Positions 24,682 through 34,977 of a DNA stretch of 64,000 nt are shown piece after piece. The notes under the pieces were generated by a model. The model saw only the letters and a program-made list of their open reading frames with translations, searched no databases and was not told the origin of the DNA. The number at the start of each line of letters is the position of its first letter. The first letter of the stretch is position 1. The translations under genes and the position numbers were made by a program. Source of the DNA: Pedobacter faecalis (GTDB lineage Bacteria > Bacteroidota > Bacteroidia > Sphingobacteriales > Sphingobacteriaceae). The stretch lies in assembly GCF_030182585.1 (NCBI RefSeq), contig NZ_JARXOW010000001.1:2604001-2668000 (forward strand). Direction: 5' to 3'.

Positions 24682-26493
24682 ATGGGTTCCATGAAAATAA
24701 AACTTCCTTCAGTTAGGTCGCTCTGGTTGCAAGCCAGTATGGTTGTACGCAGATTTCCTTTACAGGTGCTGATTGCTGTGGCCGCCTCTGTGATCCTTTG
24801 CTTTCTTGTCGGTCTCGATTCTCGTAACGGTTCGCTGAATGATGTATTGATAAAATCACTTCTTGTGTTGAATTTCGGGCTGGCGCTGCTGTTGTCGGCC
24901 GACCTCTTCGCAGAAGCAAGGCGATGGTCGGCCGGCCCGGTATGGACAATGCGTCTGTTGGTTATCTTGCTTTGCCTGGGTCTGTTTCTTTTACTGGATC
25001 CGCAAGTGTTTACTGCCGATAAATACCGGGTTGTACTTCTGGCTTTTGCTTTCCATTTACTGGTGTCTTTCGCACCTTTTACAGGCGGTAGCGGGACTTT
25101 AAACGACTTTTGGCTATATAATAAAAGTCTTTTCATCCGGTTTTTAACCGCTGCGTTATATGCTGCGGTACTTTACGCAGGATTGGCGATCGCGCTTGCG
25201 GCTGTGGACGGGCTCTTCGCTGTGCAGATCAGCTATAAGGTGTACCTGTCGCTTTTCAGTATAGTTGCCGCCGGCTTTATGACAGTGTTTTTCCTTGCAG
25301 GAGTTCCGACGGTTTTTGTGCGGGGTGATTTGAAGGAAGCGTATCCTAAAGGACTTAAAGTTTTTACGCAGTATGTTCTGATACCCTTAATGGCAATTTA
25401 TCTGGGGATTTTACTGGTGTATGAACTAAAGATCATTGTGAACGGGGAGTTGCCGAAGGGACTGGTATCGATGCTGATCCTTGGTTACGCAGTATTCGGC
25501 ATATTATCGCTGCTGCTGGTATATCCAATCCGCACGCAGGAGGGCCACGGGTGGATAAGACTGTTTTCCCGGTTTTTCTATGTGATGATGATACCGCTTG
25601 TCATTTTACTACTGCTTGCAGTATGGGCGCGGGTAAGCCGTTATGGTGTTACAGAGCCGAGATATCTATTGGTGATTCTGGCCTTATGGCTCGCCTTTAT
25701 CACGGTTTACTTTCTGCTTAGCAGAAAGCAGAACATCATGCTGATTCCGGTTAGTCTCTGCGTGTTGGCACTCCTGGCAGTCTACGGTCCACAAAGCGCT
25801 TCCTCGCTGTCGCGCTTCTCGCAGCAGAGCCGCTTAAAAAAGCTTATGGCATCGAAAGACAAAGAAGATGTAGCCCAACGGGCAGGAGTGGTTGATTATC
25901 TTGTTGACATGCATGGGCTACCGGCTTTGCAGGCCTTTACGAAGAGGGATTTGGCAGATGTTGAGCAGCGAATATTGCGGGCTACTGAAAGCACCCCACG
26001 CTTTACGCGGCTGGCCGCGCAAAAGGATTCAGCATTTGCCATACTTAAAGTAACGAGGCCTCATGAAGTGATGCGGTATGTTGTCCTGAAGCCAACAGGC
26101 GGTGCCCTTCAGGTAAGCGGTTACGATTACGTGATTCCCGTGAATGGTTATTCGTCGCGCAGGGAATCGGAAATAGGCAGTGTTCCGGTTGTAGTAGAGC
26201 ACGTCGCGGCGGGGAAACTTCATTTACAGATCGGTACGGCCAAGGTAGTACAACTAGATTTGACGAGTGCATTCAATAAGCTAAGCAAGATCTACCAGAA
26301 AGGCGCAGCTTCTCATTTTTCCGGCGATAGCTTTAGTCTGCCGGAGCAATATTTCTCGCTATGCGCATCGGCCGCAGGCTATGACTATTGTCTGAAGCTA
26401 ACGAGTGTTTCTTTTTATCATGGCGACGCGAAGCCTGATGAACCCGAGGCGCAGCCTGCTTATGAAGGATATCTGCTGATCAGGGTCAAGTGA
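24682..26493 (+). CDS. DUF4153 multi-spanning membrane protein
   Basis: A 603-residue integral membrane protein with about eleven hydrophobic segments between residues 25 and 375, followed by a soluble C-terminal region of roughly 220 residues. The pattern (FVGLDSR-type first loop, VRGDLKEAYPKGLKVFTQYVL in pieces such as GDLKEAYPKGLKVF, and YVLIPLMAIYLGILLVYELK in pieces) fits DUF4153. No catalytic motif is visible. Function is unknown. It is divergent from the beta-barrel gene and 25 bases ahead of the helicase gene. A second ATG three codons in is an equally good start. Confidence 0.82.
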   Translation: MGSMKIKLPSVRSLWLQASMVVRRFPLQVLIAVAASVILCFLVGLDSRNGSLNDVLIKSLLVLNFGLALLLSADLFAEARRWSAGPVWTMRLLVILLCLGLFLLLDPQVFTADKYRVVLLAFAFHLLVSFAPFTGGSGTLNDFWLYNKSLFIRFLTAALYAAVLYAGLAIALAAVDGLFAVQISYKVYLSLFSIVAAGFMTVFFLAGVPTVFVRGDLKEAYPKGLKVFTQYVLIPLMAIYLGILLVYELKIIVNGELPKGLVSMLILGYAVFGILSLLLVYPIRTQEGHGWIRLFSRFFYVMMIPLVILLLLAVWARVSRYGVTEPRYLLVILALWLAFITVYFLLSRKQNIMLIPVSLCVLALLAVYGPQSASSLSRFSQQSRLKKLMASKDKEDVAQRAGVVDYLVDMHGLPALQAFTKRDLADVEQRILRATESTPRFTRLAAQKDSAFAILKVTRPHEVMRYVVLKPTGGALQVSGYDYVIPVNGYSSRRESEIGSVPVVVEHVAAGKLHLQIGTAKVVQLDLTSAFNKLSKIYQKGAASHFSGDSFSLPEQYFSLCASAAGYDYCLKLTSVSFYHGDAKPDEPEAQPAYEGYLLIRVK

Positions 26494-26518
26494 CCTTTTC
26501 TTATTAACTTTGCTAATA

Positions 26519-28750
26519 ATGCAAGATGAAACCGCCGGGCCTGCTCAATTGGCAGCAAGATACGTTAACTACACCTCCAGACATATTTTTCTCACCGGTA
26601 AGGCCGGGACGGGGAAGACCACTTTTCTCCGTAACCTCATTGCGCAAACGCACAAGAAGGCAGTAGTAGCGGCGCCGACAGGGATTGCTGCCATTAACGC
26701 CCAAGGCGTCACGCTCCACTCCTTATTCCAGCTGCCTTTCGGTACTTATCTTCCAAAACAGCCAAATACCGAAACGGCGGATTTAAGTGCTAACTATCAT
26801 ACTCCGCAGTCCATAGTGCGCCATTTGAATATGAATGCTGCGAAGCGTAAGGTGCTGACCGATATGGAGCTTTTGATTATCGACGAGGTGAGTATGCTTC
26901 GAGCTGATCTTCTCGATGCCGCTGATATGATGCTGCGCTATGTGAGGCGAAACGCTAACAGTTTTGGAGGAGTTCAGGTGCTTTTTATTGGTGATCTTCA
27001 TCAACTGCCACCCGTTGTAAAGCCGACGGAATGGGGTTTGCTGGGGCAGTTTTATAAAAGCGTCTACTTCTTTGACGCATTGGCTTTGCAGCAGCATCCG
27101 CCTGTGTATATCGAATTGAAGAAGATTTACCGCCAGGCAGATAATACGTTCATCAATCTGCTGAATAATTTAAGGAACAACGAAGTAAGCCCGGAAGACC
27201 TGGCGCTTTTGGACAGGTATTACCGCCCGGACTTCAGGCCCTCTCCTGATGAAAAATATATTACGCTCACCACGCACAACAACAAGGCCGAGGGGCTGAA
27301 TAAGGAGAGCCTGGACTCCCTTGGAGGCCGTGTTTTCAAGTATGTAGCCAAGGTAGAAGACGAGTTCAGTGACTATGCTTATCCAGCGGATTACAGTCTG
27401 GAGCTTAAGGTTGGCGCGCAGGTCATGTTCATAAAGAACGATCCGAGCGGGGAACAGCGGTTTTTCAACGGTAAGATTGCTACGGTGACTGACCTTGAAA
27501 CTGATCGTATTGAAGTGCAGGCCGACGAAAACGGGGATAAAATTGTGGTTGAAAAATATAAATGGGAAAATTTCAGGTATAGTCCGGATAAGGTGAGCGG
27601 AGAAATAAAAGAGGAGCTTATCGGTACGTTTACGCAGTACCCGCTAAAGCTGGCCTGGGCGATTACGGTGCATAAAAGCCAGGGGCTGACCTTCGACAAG
27701 GCCATCATTGACATCGGAAGTGCTTTTGCGCCGGGTCAGATTTATGTCGCCTTGTCGAGGCTCAGATCACTTGAAGGCCTGATTTTGACCTCCCGGCTCC
27801 AGAGCTCTGGAATCCGTCAGGACCATAATGTGTGTTCCTATTCAAGAAATAAACCCGTAGTGGAACAGTTGGAAGCCCAGATGCTCGCCGAGACGGAACA
27901 TTACCTTAGATCTTATTTGCTCGAAAGCTTTGATCTGACGCCACTGGACAATTACGTGTATGAACACGTTCATTCGTATACCAAAGATATTAGTAAATCG
28001 GCCAAGCAAAAGCATGCACGGTGGGCCGCTGAGCTGTTGAAAGATCTTGGTGAACTGAAAGCACATGCCCTAAAATTTCTGCAGCAGATCAGGAGAATGA
28101 CGCAGGTGGCATCGCCCGACGCTTTGTCTGCGCTGCTAGACCGGGTGAAGGCGGCGGCCGACTATTTCACTCCCCGCCTCTCGGAATTTTCAGCGCGTAT
28201 ATTTGAACGGGTTGAGCTCGTAAAACAGGACAAGCAGGTGGCGGCCTATCTAAAGGAACTGCAGGAGATGGAAGCTAACTTCTTTGAACAGGTGAAGAGA
28301 ATTAAGAAAGCCGAGGCCTTGTTGAGGGCGATGCTGAAAGGGGATGAATTTACCAAGACTCACGTAAATGAGTTGATCAACACTGAAGAGCGCGCAATAC
28401 AAATGGAGAAAGCGGGCTCGGCAAAGGGTAAGGCGGTTAAACCTAAAGATAAAGCAGACACCAAAGCGCTGTCGCTAGAGCTCTTTCAGCAGGGGAAAAC
28501 CGTTGCCGAAATAGCTGCTGAACGGAAGATGGTTGCAGCTACTATTGAAGGGCATCTGGCGCATTATGTGGCTACACAGGAGATAAATGCGGAGGACATC
28601 ATCGGACCGAAAAAGCTTCAGAAAATTGTGCAGGCCATAAAAGTATTGCAAACCGTTAATATAACGCCCATAAGAACTCATCTCGGCAATAAGTTTACAT
28701 TTGGCGAGATCAAGATCGGATTAGCGGCTTATCTGGCGGATCGGGACTAG
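26519..28750 (+). CDS. PIF1/RecD2-like DNA helicase with C-terminal HTH domain
   Basis: Superfamily 1B helicase of 743 residues. Walker A is GKAGTGKTT (residues 27-35); Walker B is LLIIDEVSML; further motifs are IGDLHQLPPV and, near residue 380, AWAITVHKSQGLTF and YVALSRLRSLEGL. The last part holds an HTH_40-type wing (LELFQQGKTVAEIAAERK), a module often attached to RecQ- and PIF1-like helicases in this phylum. Expected to unwind DNA 5'-3' in repair or replication. I start it at the ATG at 26519; a TTG three codons earlier is also open. It probably shares a transcript with the DUF4153 gene. Confidence 0.88.
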   Translation: MQDETAGPAQLAARYVNYTSRHIFLTGKAGTGKTTFLRNLIAQTHKKAVVAAPTGIAAINAQGVTLHSLFQLPFGTYLPKQPNTETADLSANYHTPQSIVRHLNMNAAKRKVLTDMELLIIDEVSMLRADLLDAADMMLRYVRRNANSFGGVQVLFIGDLHQLPPVVKPTEWGLLGQFYKSVYFFDALALQQHPPVYIELKKIYRQADNTFINLLNNLRNNEVSPEDLALLDRYYRPDFRPSPDEKYITLTTHNNKAEGLNKESLDSLGGRVFKYVAKVEDEFSDYAYPADYSLELKVGAQVMFIKNDPSGEQRFFNGKIATVTDLETDRIEVQADENGDKIVVEKYKWENFRYSPDKVSGEIKEELIGTFTQYPLKLAWAITVHKSQGLTFDKAIIDIGSAFAPGQIYVALSRLRSLEGLILTSRLQSSGIRQDHNVCSYSRNKPVVEQLEAQMLAETEHYLRSYLLESFDLTPLDNYVYEHVHSYTKDISKSAKQKHARWAAELLKDLGELKAHALKFLQQIRRMTQVASPDALSALLDRVKAAADYFTPRLSEFSARIFERVELVKQDKQVAAYLKELQEMEANFFEQVKRIKKAEALLRAMLKGDEFTKTHVNELINTEERAIQMEKAGSAKGKAVKPKDKADTKALSLELFQQGKTVAEIAAERKMVAATIEGHLAHYVATQEINAEDIIGPKKLQKIVQAIKVLQTVNITPIRTHLGNKFTFGEIKIGLAAYLADRD

Positions 28751-28760
28751 CGCCAGTCTT

Positions 28761-29546
28761 TCAGATTTGAACTGTGCCCCGAAAAACTTGTTTAGCTGGC
28801 CCGCAAAGGAAGATATTGGAAAAGCGGCTTCCGTCGTAGTCAAACCTTATGGTCAGATCACCACCCAATACTTTTACAGGCGTCTCGATGGCTCCTTTTT
28901 GGCCTTTGTATGCCGCCATAGCTAAGGCAACAGCGGTTACGCCTGTACCGCAGGCATAAGTTTCATCTTCTACACCACGTTCGAAAGTTCGGACAAATAA
29001 ATGGCTCCCCATATCTTCGACGAAATTGACATTTACGCCCTCTGCGCGATAAGTGTCGTTGTTGCGAATGGCTTTCCCCTGATTGTAAACGTCGTAGGTG
29101 GCCAAGTCGGCCGTTTGCCGGACATAATGCGGGGATCCAGTATTTAAAACCCAGGAGGTATCATCTTTCGCAATTGCGTCAACGTCAATCATTTGAAGGT
29201 CAATCCATTCCCCTGATTCTGAAATTTTGGCATAGTGCGGTCCGTCTACTGCCAAAAAGTTTGTCTCGGTTTCGGCTATATTAAGAAAGCGGGCGAAGGA
29301 GACGATGCATCGGCCCCCATTTCCGCACATGGTTCCGGGTCGGCCATCAGCGTTATAGTATACCATTTCGAAGTCGTAGCCTTCTCGGTTCTGCAGGAGC
29401 ATGAACCCGTCGCCCCCAATGCCAAAACGCCTGTCACACAGCTTTTTTATGCCTTCGTGATTGCCGGAAGGGAAGGTCTGTGACCGGTTGTCTACTAAGA
29501 TAAAGTCGTTTCCGGCACCTTGATATTTATAGAATTGGATTTCCAT
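28761..29546 (-). CDS. dapF: Diaminopimelate epimerase
   Basis: A 261-residue cytoplasmic enzyme that converts LL- to meso-diaminopimelate, the last-but-one step to lysine and the source of the peptidoglycan cross-linking residue. Both catalytic cysteines lie in intact motifs, MCGNGGRCIVSFAR and YACGTGVTAVALA, and the N-terminus (FYKYQGAGNDFILVDN) is canonical. Length is normal. It converges with the helicase gene 10 bases away and is divergent from degP. Confidence 0.96.
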   Translation of the reverse strand: MEIQFYKYQGAGNDFILVDNRSQTFPSGNHEGIKKLCDRRFGIGGDGFMLLQNREGYDFEMVYYNADGRPGTMCGNGGRCIVSFARFLNIAETETNFLAVDGPHYAKISESGEWIDLQMIDVDAIAKDDTSWVLNTGSPHYVRQTADLATYDVYNQGKAIRNNDTYRAEGVNVNFVEDMGSHLFVRTFERGVEDETYACGTGVTAVALAMAAYKGQKGAIETPVKVLGGDLTIRFDYDGSRFSNIFLCGPAKQVFRGTVQI

Positions 29547-29626
29547 TTAGTTGTTGTAACGGCCTTTTAACATTTTTTAACAGAATTGATGGCGTGTTAC
29601 TGATGCAAATATCGTTCTTATGGTAT

Positions 29627-29634
29627 TAAATTTG
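29627..29634 (+). promoter_or_regulatory. Candidate -7 promoter box upstream of degP
   Basis: TAAATTTG is a full match to TANNTTTG, 92 bases ahead of the chosen degP start. No -33 TTTG at normal spacing. The same octamer occurs in front of groES. Confidence 0.35.
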
Positions 29635-29725
29635 AATAAATGAAACAAAAGAAAATGTATCGGCCTTATATAATGAGAATGATATGATTAACAGCTATAA
29701 AAGTATGACGATAAACAGGATAGAG

Positions 29726-31234
29726 ATGAAAAAAATGGGAGTAATTGTGCTTGCGGCATTCATAGGTGGTGCGGCGGCAATTGGCGGCTACAAAATGCTC
29801 GAGCCAAAGCAGGATGCGCTATCATTCGAAGAACAACAGAAAGTGATCTTTGCTAATAATCCTAAGTTGTCTTCAGCGGGCACGATAGATTTTGTGGAGG
29901 CCGCGGCTGCGGTTTCACCCGCGGTGGTTCACATTAAGACAAGTTATGGAAGCGGCGCTGCGCAACGCAGTGCTTCGCCGTTTGATATGTTTGAAGACTT
30001 TTTTGGCGGCAGGGGCGGTAGAAGGATGCCTTCTGTTCCGCGGGCAGCGTCTGGCTCTGGTGTGATATTAACGCCGGATGGTTACATTGTGACCAACAAT
30101 CACGTGATTGACAATGCATCAAAAATTGAGGTGATTTTGTCAGACCGCCGAAAAGTAAGTGCTACAGTGGTTGGTAAGGATGCTAATACGGACCTTGCCT
30201 TGATTAAGGTTGAGGCGAACAATCTGCCGGCCGTCAGAATGGGTAACTCAGATAATGTACAGATTGGTGAGTGGGTTTTGGCGGTAGGTTTCCCGCTGGA
30301 CTTACAGACAACTGTTACCGCAGGGATAGTGAGTGCCAAAGCAAGGAGCATTGGTATACTGGCACAAAACAGGGAAATGACAGAGCAGGAATATGAAGAA
30401 TATCAGCGTACCGGAAAGGCACCTGTGCCAAGCAGTATTGAATCGTTTATACAGACTGACGCGGCGATCAACCCCGGTAACAGCGGTGGTGCCCTTGTGA
30501 ACGCTGCCGGAGAATTGATCGGTATCAATGCGGCTATTGCGTCTAGAACCGGAACGAATGAAGGATACGGTTTTGCGATTCCGATTAACCTCGCAAAAAA
30601 GATTCTGGATGATTTCAGAAAGTATGGTGCAGTAAAACGTGGTTATATAGGCGTGTCTTTCGCTCCGCTTGACGCTGATCAGGCTGAAAAACTTGACGTA
30701 AAAGATATCACCGGGCTATATGTGAGTGAGGTAATGCCGAATAGTGCAGCTGCTGCAGCTGGCTTGCAAAAAGGAGACATCATCAAAAAAGTGGACGGGA
30801 ATGTCGTTTACGATTCACCTGATCTTCAGGAAAAGATCGGCCGTATGAGTCCAGGTGATAAAGTGCAACTCACTTATTCAAGAAATGGACAAATGAAGAA
30901 TGTTACTGTAACTCTAAAGGGTGAAAGCAGTGTTGGCGTGAACACTTCAACAGCTTCGGCATCAGGCACGAGGGTAGAGCGTCTGGGCGCATCATTTGCT
31001 CCGGCACCTGCCGACATGAAGGCGAAGTTTGGGGTTAAAAATGGAGTGATTGTGACTAATGTGGAACAAGGAAAAGCATTTGATTCGTTCCGGGACCCTA
31101 AAGGTTTAGTGATCACCAGCGTGAACGGAAAGCCGGTAAACAGTGCGGGTGATGTAAAGGCTGCTATGTCCAGCTCAGGTACAAACACGATATCAGGGGT
31201 GAGTGCCAGAGGTTCGTTCAGCTTCACGTTCTAA
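29726..31234 (+). CDS. degP: Do-family periplasmic serine endopeptidase (DegP/HtrA)
   Basis: A 502-residue envelope protease/chaperone anchored or exported by an N-terminal hydrophobic segment (MKKMGVIVLAAFIGGAAA). The trypsin-like domain has an intact triad: H126 in NNHVID, D156 in TDLALIKV and S253 in NPGNSGGALV. Two PDZ domains follow (about 285-385 and 400-500). It degrades or refolds misfolded envelope proteins under stress. I chose the ATG at 29726 because it has a purine-rich stretch in front and begins directly with the export signal; in-frame ATGs at 29684 and 29705 would add 14 or 7 residues. A strong terminator follows. Confidence 0.94.
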   Translation: MKKMGVIVLAAFIGGAAAIGGYKMLEPKQDALSFEEQQKVIFANNPKLSSAGTIDFVEAAAAVSPAVVHIKTSYGSGAAQRSASPFDMFEDFFGGRGGRRMPSVPRAASGSGVILTPDGYIVTNNHVIDNASKIEVILSDRRKVSATVVGKDANTDLALIKVEANNLPAVRMGNSDNVQIGEWVLAVGFPLDLQTTVTAGIVSAKARSIGILAQNREMTEQEYEEYQRTGKAPVPSSIESFIQTDAAINPGNSGGALVNAAGELIGINAAIASRTGTNEGYGFAIPINLAKKILDDFRKYGAVKRGYIGVSFAPLDADQAEKLDVKDITGLYVSEVMPNSAAAAAGLQKGDIIKKVDGNVVYDSPDLQEKIGRMSPGDKVQLTYSRNGQMKNVTVTLKGESSVGVNTSTASASGTRVERLGASFAPAPADMKAKFGVKNGVIVTNVEQGKAFDSFRDPKGLVITSVNGKPVNSAGDVKAAMSSSGTNTISGVSARGSFSFTF

Positions 31235-31260
31235 GTACCTCTGATTAATTAATTTTTTGG

Positions 31261-31292
31261 ACGGGAGACTGATTATTGGTCTCCCGTTTTAT
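31261..31292 (+). terminator. Rho-independent terminator after degP
   Basis: ACGGGAGAC (31261-31269) pairs perfectly with GTCTCCCGT (31279-31287), loop of nine bases, followed by TTTATTTT. Confidence 0.9.
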
Positions 31293-31384
31293 TTTGCATA
31301 TACAGCCTAGTTTTAGAATGTTTCTAAATAGCTTATTTCCCGCTATTTTGCCCCGGGTATTTACTAAATAATTCTTTAATTAAA

Positions 31385-31392
31385 TACTTTTG
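31385..31392 (+). promoter_or_regulatory. Candidate -7 promoter box of the sdhCAB operon
   Basis: TACTTTTG matches TANNTTTG, 28 bases before the sdhC start codon. A small palindrome TATTTA-C-TAAATA (31358-31370) lies just upstream. The -33 element is not evident. Confidence 0.45.
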
Positions 31393-31420
31393 CACAACAG
31401 AACTAAAAAATAAATCTTAA

Positions 31421-32101
31421 ATGGCTAGTTTCGGAAACGCACTTTCCTCATCTATAGGGAAGAAATTAATTATGGGCATTACGGGCCTGTTCCTGATCAC
31501 TTTTTTAATTGTGCACTGCTTTCTCAATTCACTCATATTCGTGAACGATGGTGGACTGACATTTAACATGGGTGCCCATTTTATGGCTACCAACTGGATA
31601 ATTAGGGCTATGGAGATCGTTTTGTTTGCAGGTTTGCTTCTTCACATCTATCAGGGCTATAATCTTGCAGCGCAGAACCAGGCAGCAAGACCGGTGAAAT
31701 ACGCGGTCACCAACGGGAAGGCCAATAGTAAATGGTATTCCAGATCAATGGGCTTGCTTGGAACGCTTTTATTGATTTTCCTCATTGTTCATATATCGAA
31801 ATTCTGGGTTGTGTCGCGTTTTACCGGTATCCCGACCACCGATGTGAGGGGGCAGGAAGATTTGTTCGCGGTTATGGTTGAAACATTTAAAAATCCGTGG
31901 ATTGTGCTGTTATATGTACTGGCCATGATATCTCTGGCTTATCACTTATTGCATGGGTTTGCTTCGGCTTTTCAGACCTTGGGTTGGAACCATAAAAAGT
32001 ACTCGCCGATCATAAAGGCTGTTGGTGTGTGGTACTCCATCATCATTTCCCTGCTTTTTGCAGCTATGCCGATTGCAATGCATTTTGGATTTATTAAATA
32101 A
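31421..32101 (+). CDS. sdhC: Succinate dehydrogenase/fumarate reductase cytochrome b subunit
   Basis: A 226-residue integral membrane subunit with five hydrophobic helices (around residues 18-38, 63-85, 105-127, 158-180 and 205-225), the single-chain di-haem type b558 found in Bacteroidota and Bacillus. Conserved His residues lie in the helices ([34 protein letters not shown]) and are candidate haem ligands. It anchors the SdhAB dimer and passes electrons to the quinone. First gene of the sdhCAB operon; sdhA follows 23 bases downstream. Confidence 0.94.
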   Translation: MASFGNALSSSIGKKLIMGITGLFLITFLIVHCFLNSLIFVNDGGLTFNMGAHFMATNWIIRAMEIVLFAGLLLHIYQGYNLAAQNQAARPVKYAVTNGKANSKWYSRSMGLLGTLLLIFLIVHISKFWVVSRFTGIPTTDVRGQEDLFAVMVETFKNPWIVLLYVLAMISLAYHLLHGFASAFQTLGWNHKKYSPIIKAVGVWYSIIISLLFAAMPIAMHFGFIK

Positions 32102-32124
32102 TCGTTGATCTTAAGTTGAATAAA

Positions 32125-34104
32125 ATGGCAGAATTAAATGCACATATACCTGAAGGGGAACTAACTGAGAAGTGGACTAAGCTCCGCTCTTCGATGCCTT
32201 TGGTGAATCCGGCCAACAAACGCAGTATTGAAATCATTGTGGTGGGATCTGGACTTGCCGGAGCTTCTGCGGCGGCCACGCTTGCTGAAATGGGATACAA
32301 AGTCAAGTGCTTTTGTTTTCAGGACTCGCCAAGACGTGCGCATTCGATTGCAGCGCAAGGCGGAATCAACGCTGCAAAAAATTATCAGAATGATGGGGAC
32401 AGCGTTTATCGCCTGTTTTATGACACTATAAAGGGTGGCGACTATCGCGCCCGTGAAGCAAACGTACATCGTTTGGCGGAAGTGAGCACGAGCATCATTG
32501 ACCAATGTGTGGCTCAAGGTGTTCCACTTGCAAGAGAGTATGGCGGTTTGCTTGACAATCGCTCATTTGGTGGTACGCAGGTACAGCGGACGTTTTATGC
32601 AGCGGGCCAGACAGGTCAGCAACTTTTGCTTGGCGCCTATAGCGCGCTTGAGCGTCAGGTTGGCATGGGAAAAGTTCAGATGTATTCACGTCATGAAATG
32701 CTCGATGTTGTGGTTGTTGACGGCAAAGCCCGCGGTATTATTGCACGTAACCTGCTTACAGGCGAGTTGGAGCGTCATTTTGGCCACGCCGTGCTGTTGT
32801 GCAGCGGTGGCTACGGCAACGTATTTTATTTGTCTACGAACGCAATGGGCAGTAACGTGACTGCTGCATGGAAGGCACACAAAAAGGGAGCATTCTTCGG
32901 AAATCCTTGCTATACTCAGATTCACCCAACTTGTATCCCGGTGTCGGGCGATCATCAGTCGAAGTTAACCCTGATGTCTGAGTCGTTACGTAACGACGGG
33001 CGTATCTGGGTTCCTAAGAAAAAAGATGATAACCGCAGACCAACGGATATCCCTGAAGATGAAAGAGATTATTATCTGGAGCGGAGATACCCCGCGTTTG
33101 GTAACCTTGTTCCTCGTGACGTTGCATCACGTGCAGCTAAAGAGCGTTGTGATGCAGGTTATGGGGTAGGAAATTCCAAATTAGCTGTTTACCTGGATTT
33201 CACCGCAAATACCGAACGTTATGGCAGAATTGAGGCCAATAAACATAATATCCATAATCCGGATAAGGAAACCTGCATGCGTTTAGGCAGGGAAGTAATT
33301 AAGGAGAAATATGGTAACCTGTTTGATATGTACGCACAGATCACGGGAGAAAATCCGTATGAGACGCCGATGCGTATTTATCCGGCAGTTCACTACACCA
33401 TGGGCGGACTATGGGTAGATTATAACCTCATGACTACTGTGCCAGGTCTTTATGCGCTTGGCGAAGCGAATTTCTCTGATCACGGAGCTAACCGTCTTGG
33501 TGCATCTGCGCTGATGCAAGGTCTGGCAGACGGCTATTTTGTTATACCATATACCATTGGTGCTTATCTATCGAAAGAGCTGGCTACAAAACCAATCCCG
33601 GTTGACCACCCCGCTTTTGTGGAAGCAGAGGCAAATGTGAAGGCGACGCTTGACAAGTTCCTCTCAATCAAAGGAACAAAGTCGGTCGACTATTTCCATA
33701 AAAAGCTTGGGAAAATTATGTGGGACAAATGCGGAATGGCGCGTAACGCACAGGGACTGACAGAAGCTATAGCTGAGATACAGCAGTTGCGTAAGGATTT
33801 TTGGACTGATTTGCGTGTACCCGGTGAAGCAAATGAGCTCAACACGGAATTGGAAAAGGCCGGTCGTGTTGCGGATTTCATTGAACTTGGAGAGCTCATG
33901 TGTATGGATGCGCTGAACAGAAATGAATCTTGCGGTGGTCACTTCCGGGAAGAGTATCAGACAGAGGAAGGTGAGGCGCTTCGCGATGATGAGAATTATT
34001 CATATGTGGCCGCCTGGGAATACACAGGTGATGTAACCTTTGCCTTGCATAAAGAGCAACTGGCTTTCGAAAACATTAAGGTTGCACAAAGAAGTTATAA
34101 ATAG
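32125..34104 (+). CDS. sdhA: Succinate dehydrogenase/fumarate reductase flavoprotein subunit
   Basis: The 659-residue FAD-binding catalytic subunit, interconverting succinate and fumarate. The dinucleotide-binding motif [19 protein letters not shown] is at about residues 34-52. The FAD-attachment region [13 protein letters not shown] carries a preceding His ([11 protein letters not shown]). Active-site blocks such as THPTC-like [11 protein letters not shown] and the catalytic Arg region [14 protein letters not shown] are present, and [12 protein letters not shown] is typical. I use the ATG at 32125; the TTG three codons before is unneeded. It is flanked by sdhC and sdhB on one transcript. Confidence 0.96.
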   Translation: MAELNAHIPEGELTEKWTKLRSSMPLVNPANKRSIEIIVVGSGLAGASAAATLAEMGYKVKCFCFQDSPRRAHSIAAQGGINAAKNYQNDGDSVYRLFYDTIKGGDYRAREANVHRLAEVSTSIIDQCVAQGVPLAREYGGLLDNRSFGGTQVQRTFYAAGQTGQQLLLGAYSALERQVGMGKVQMYSRHEMLDVVVVDGKARGIIARNLLTGELERHFGHAVLLCSGGYGNVFYLSTNAMGSNVTAAWKAHKKGAFFGNPCYTQIHPTCIPVSGDHQSKLTLMSESLRNDGRIWVPKKKDDNRRPTDIPEDERDYYLERRYPAFGNLVPRDVASRAAKERCDAGYGVGNSKLAVYLDFTANTERYGRIEANKHNIHNPDKETCMRLGREVIKEKYGNLFDMYAQITGENPYETPMRIYPAVHYTMGGLWVDYNLMTTVPGLYALGEANFSDHGANRLGASALMQGLADGYFVIPYTIGAYLSKELATKPIPVDHPAFVEAEANVKATLDKFLSIKGTKSVDYFHKKLGKIMWDKCGMARNAQGLTEAIAEIQQLRKDFWTDLRVPGEANELNTELEKAGRVADFIELGELMCMDALNRNESCGGHFREEYQTEEGEALRDDENYSYVAAWEYTGDVTFALHKEQLAFENIKVAQRSYK

Positions 34105-34124
34105 GAGTACCAAATCTCAATATT

Positions 34125-34895
34125 ATGAGTACAGGAAATATGAATTTGACGTTAAAAATCTGGCGTCAGAAAAACAATAAAGCTAAGGGTCAGCTGGTAG
34201 ATTACAAAGTCTCTGATGTTTCACCGGATATGTCGTTTCTTGAGATGTTTGATGTGCTGAATGAAGATCTTATTGCAAAAGGCGAAGAGCCTGTCGTATT
34301 TGATCACGACTGCCGCGAGGGAATCTGCGGCGCCTGCTCAATGTTTATCAATGGAAGGCCGCACGGACCAAAGGAAGGTGTGACGACCTGCCAGTTACAT
34401 ATGCGTTCGTTCAAGGACGGTGACACCATAGTGGTTGAGCCTTGGCGCGCGAAGGCTTTTCCGGTTATCAAAGACCTCATGGTTGACCGATCTGCGTTCG
34501 ATCGCATCATTGCTTCTGGCGGTTTTATATCGGTAAATACAGGTAATGCCCAGGATGCAAATGCTATTCCTATTCCTAAGTCTCAAGCTGATGCAGCTTT
34601 TGAGGCTGCGGCTTGTATTGCCTGCGGAGCCTGTGTAGCCACCTGCAAAAACGCCTCGGCAATGTTGTTCGTGTCAGCAAAAATTTCACAATTGGCGTTG
34701 TTACCGCAGGGTCAGCCGGAACGTTACAGGAGAGTACAAAGCATGGTAGCGCAAATGGATGCAGAAGGGTTCGGTAACTGTACAAATACGGGTGCATGCG
34801 AAGTGGAATGCCCCAAAGGCATCTCTTTGGAAAACATTGCCAGAATGAACCGAGACTTTTATTCTGCCAAATTTGTATCTGAGGAAGATATTTAA
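34125..34895 (+). CDS. sdhB: Succinate dehydrogenase/fumarate reductase iron-sulfur subunit
   Basis: A 256-residue electron-transfer subunit. The plant-type [2Fe-2S] site is [13 protein letters not shown] with a later Cys in TTCQLHMR; the ferredoxin-type clusters are ligated by [16 protein letters not shown] and [15 protein letters not shown]. It links the SdhA flavin to the SdhC haems at the cytoplasmic membrane. It lies 20 bases behind sdhA and is followed by a very strong terminator that ends the operon. Confidence 0.96.
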   Translation: MSTGNMNLTLKIWRQKNNKAKGQLVDYKVSDVSPDMSFLEMFDVLNEDLIAKGEEPVVFDHDCREGICGACSMFINGRPHGPKEGVTTCQLHMRSFKDGDTIVVEPWRAKAFPVIKDLMVDRSAFDRIIASGGFISVNTGNAQDANAIPIPKSQADAAFEAAACIACGACVATCKNASAMLFVSAKISQLALLPQGQPERYRRVQSMVAQMDAEGFGNCTNTGACEVECPKGISLENIARMNRDFYSAKFVSEEDI

Positions 34896-34931
34896 TAGTT
34901 TTATACTACGAGACAAGGGAATACATTAATG

Positions 34932-34965
34932 AAGCCCGGCTTATATTAAGCCGGGCTTTGTTTTG
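34932..34965. terminator. Strong hairpin terminator between sdhB and the M56 gene
   Basis: AAGCCCGGCTTA (34932-34943) pairs perfectly over 12 bp with 34947-34958 around the 3-base loop TAT, followed by TGTTTTG. It ends sdhCAB. It may also serve the convergent M56 gene, although the flank on that side has no good U-tract. Confidence 0.85.
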
Positions 34966-34977
34966 AGGCATTAATAA

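Noticed and set aside
29627..29634. Shared heat-shock regulon for degP and groES because of the identical TAAATTTG
   Set aside because: The octamer is simply a match to the general -7 consensus, and the TGACA repeats seen at groES are not present at degP.
31358..31370. Palindrome TATTTA-C-TAAATA upstream of sdhC as an operator
   Set aside because: The arms are pure A/T in an A/T-rich gap, so chance occurrence is likely; mentioned only beside the promoter box.
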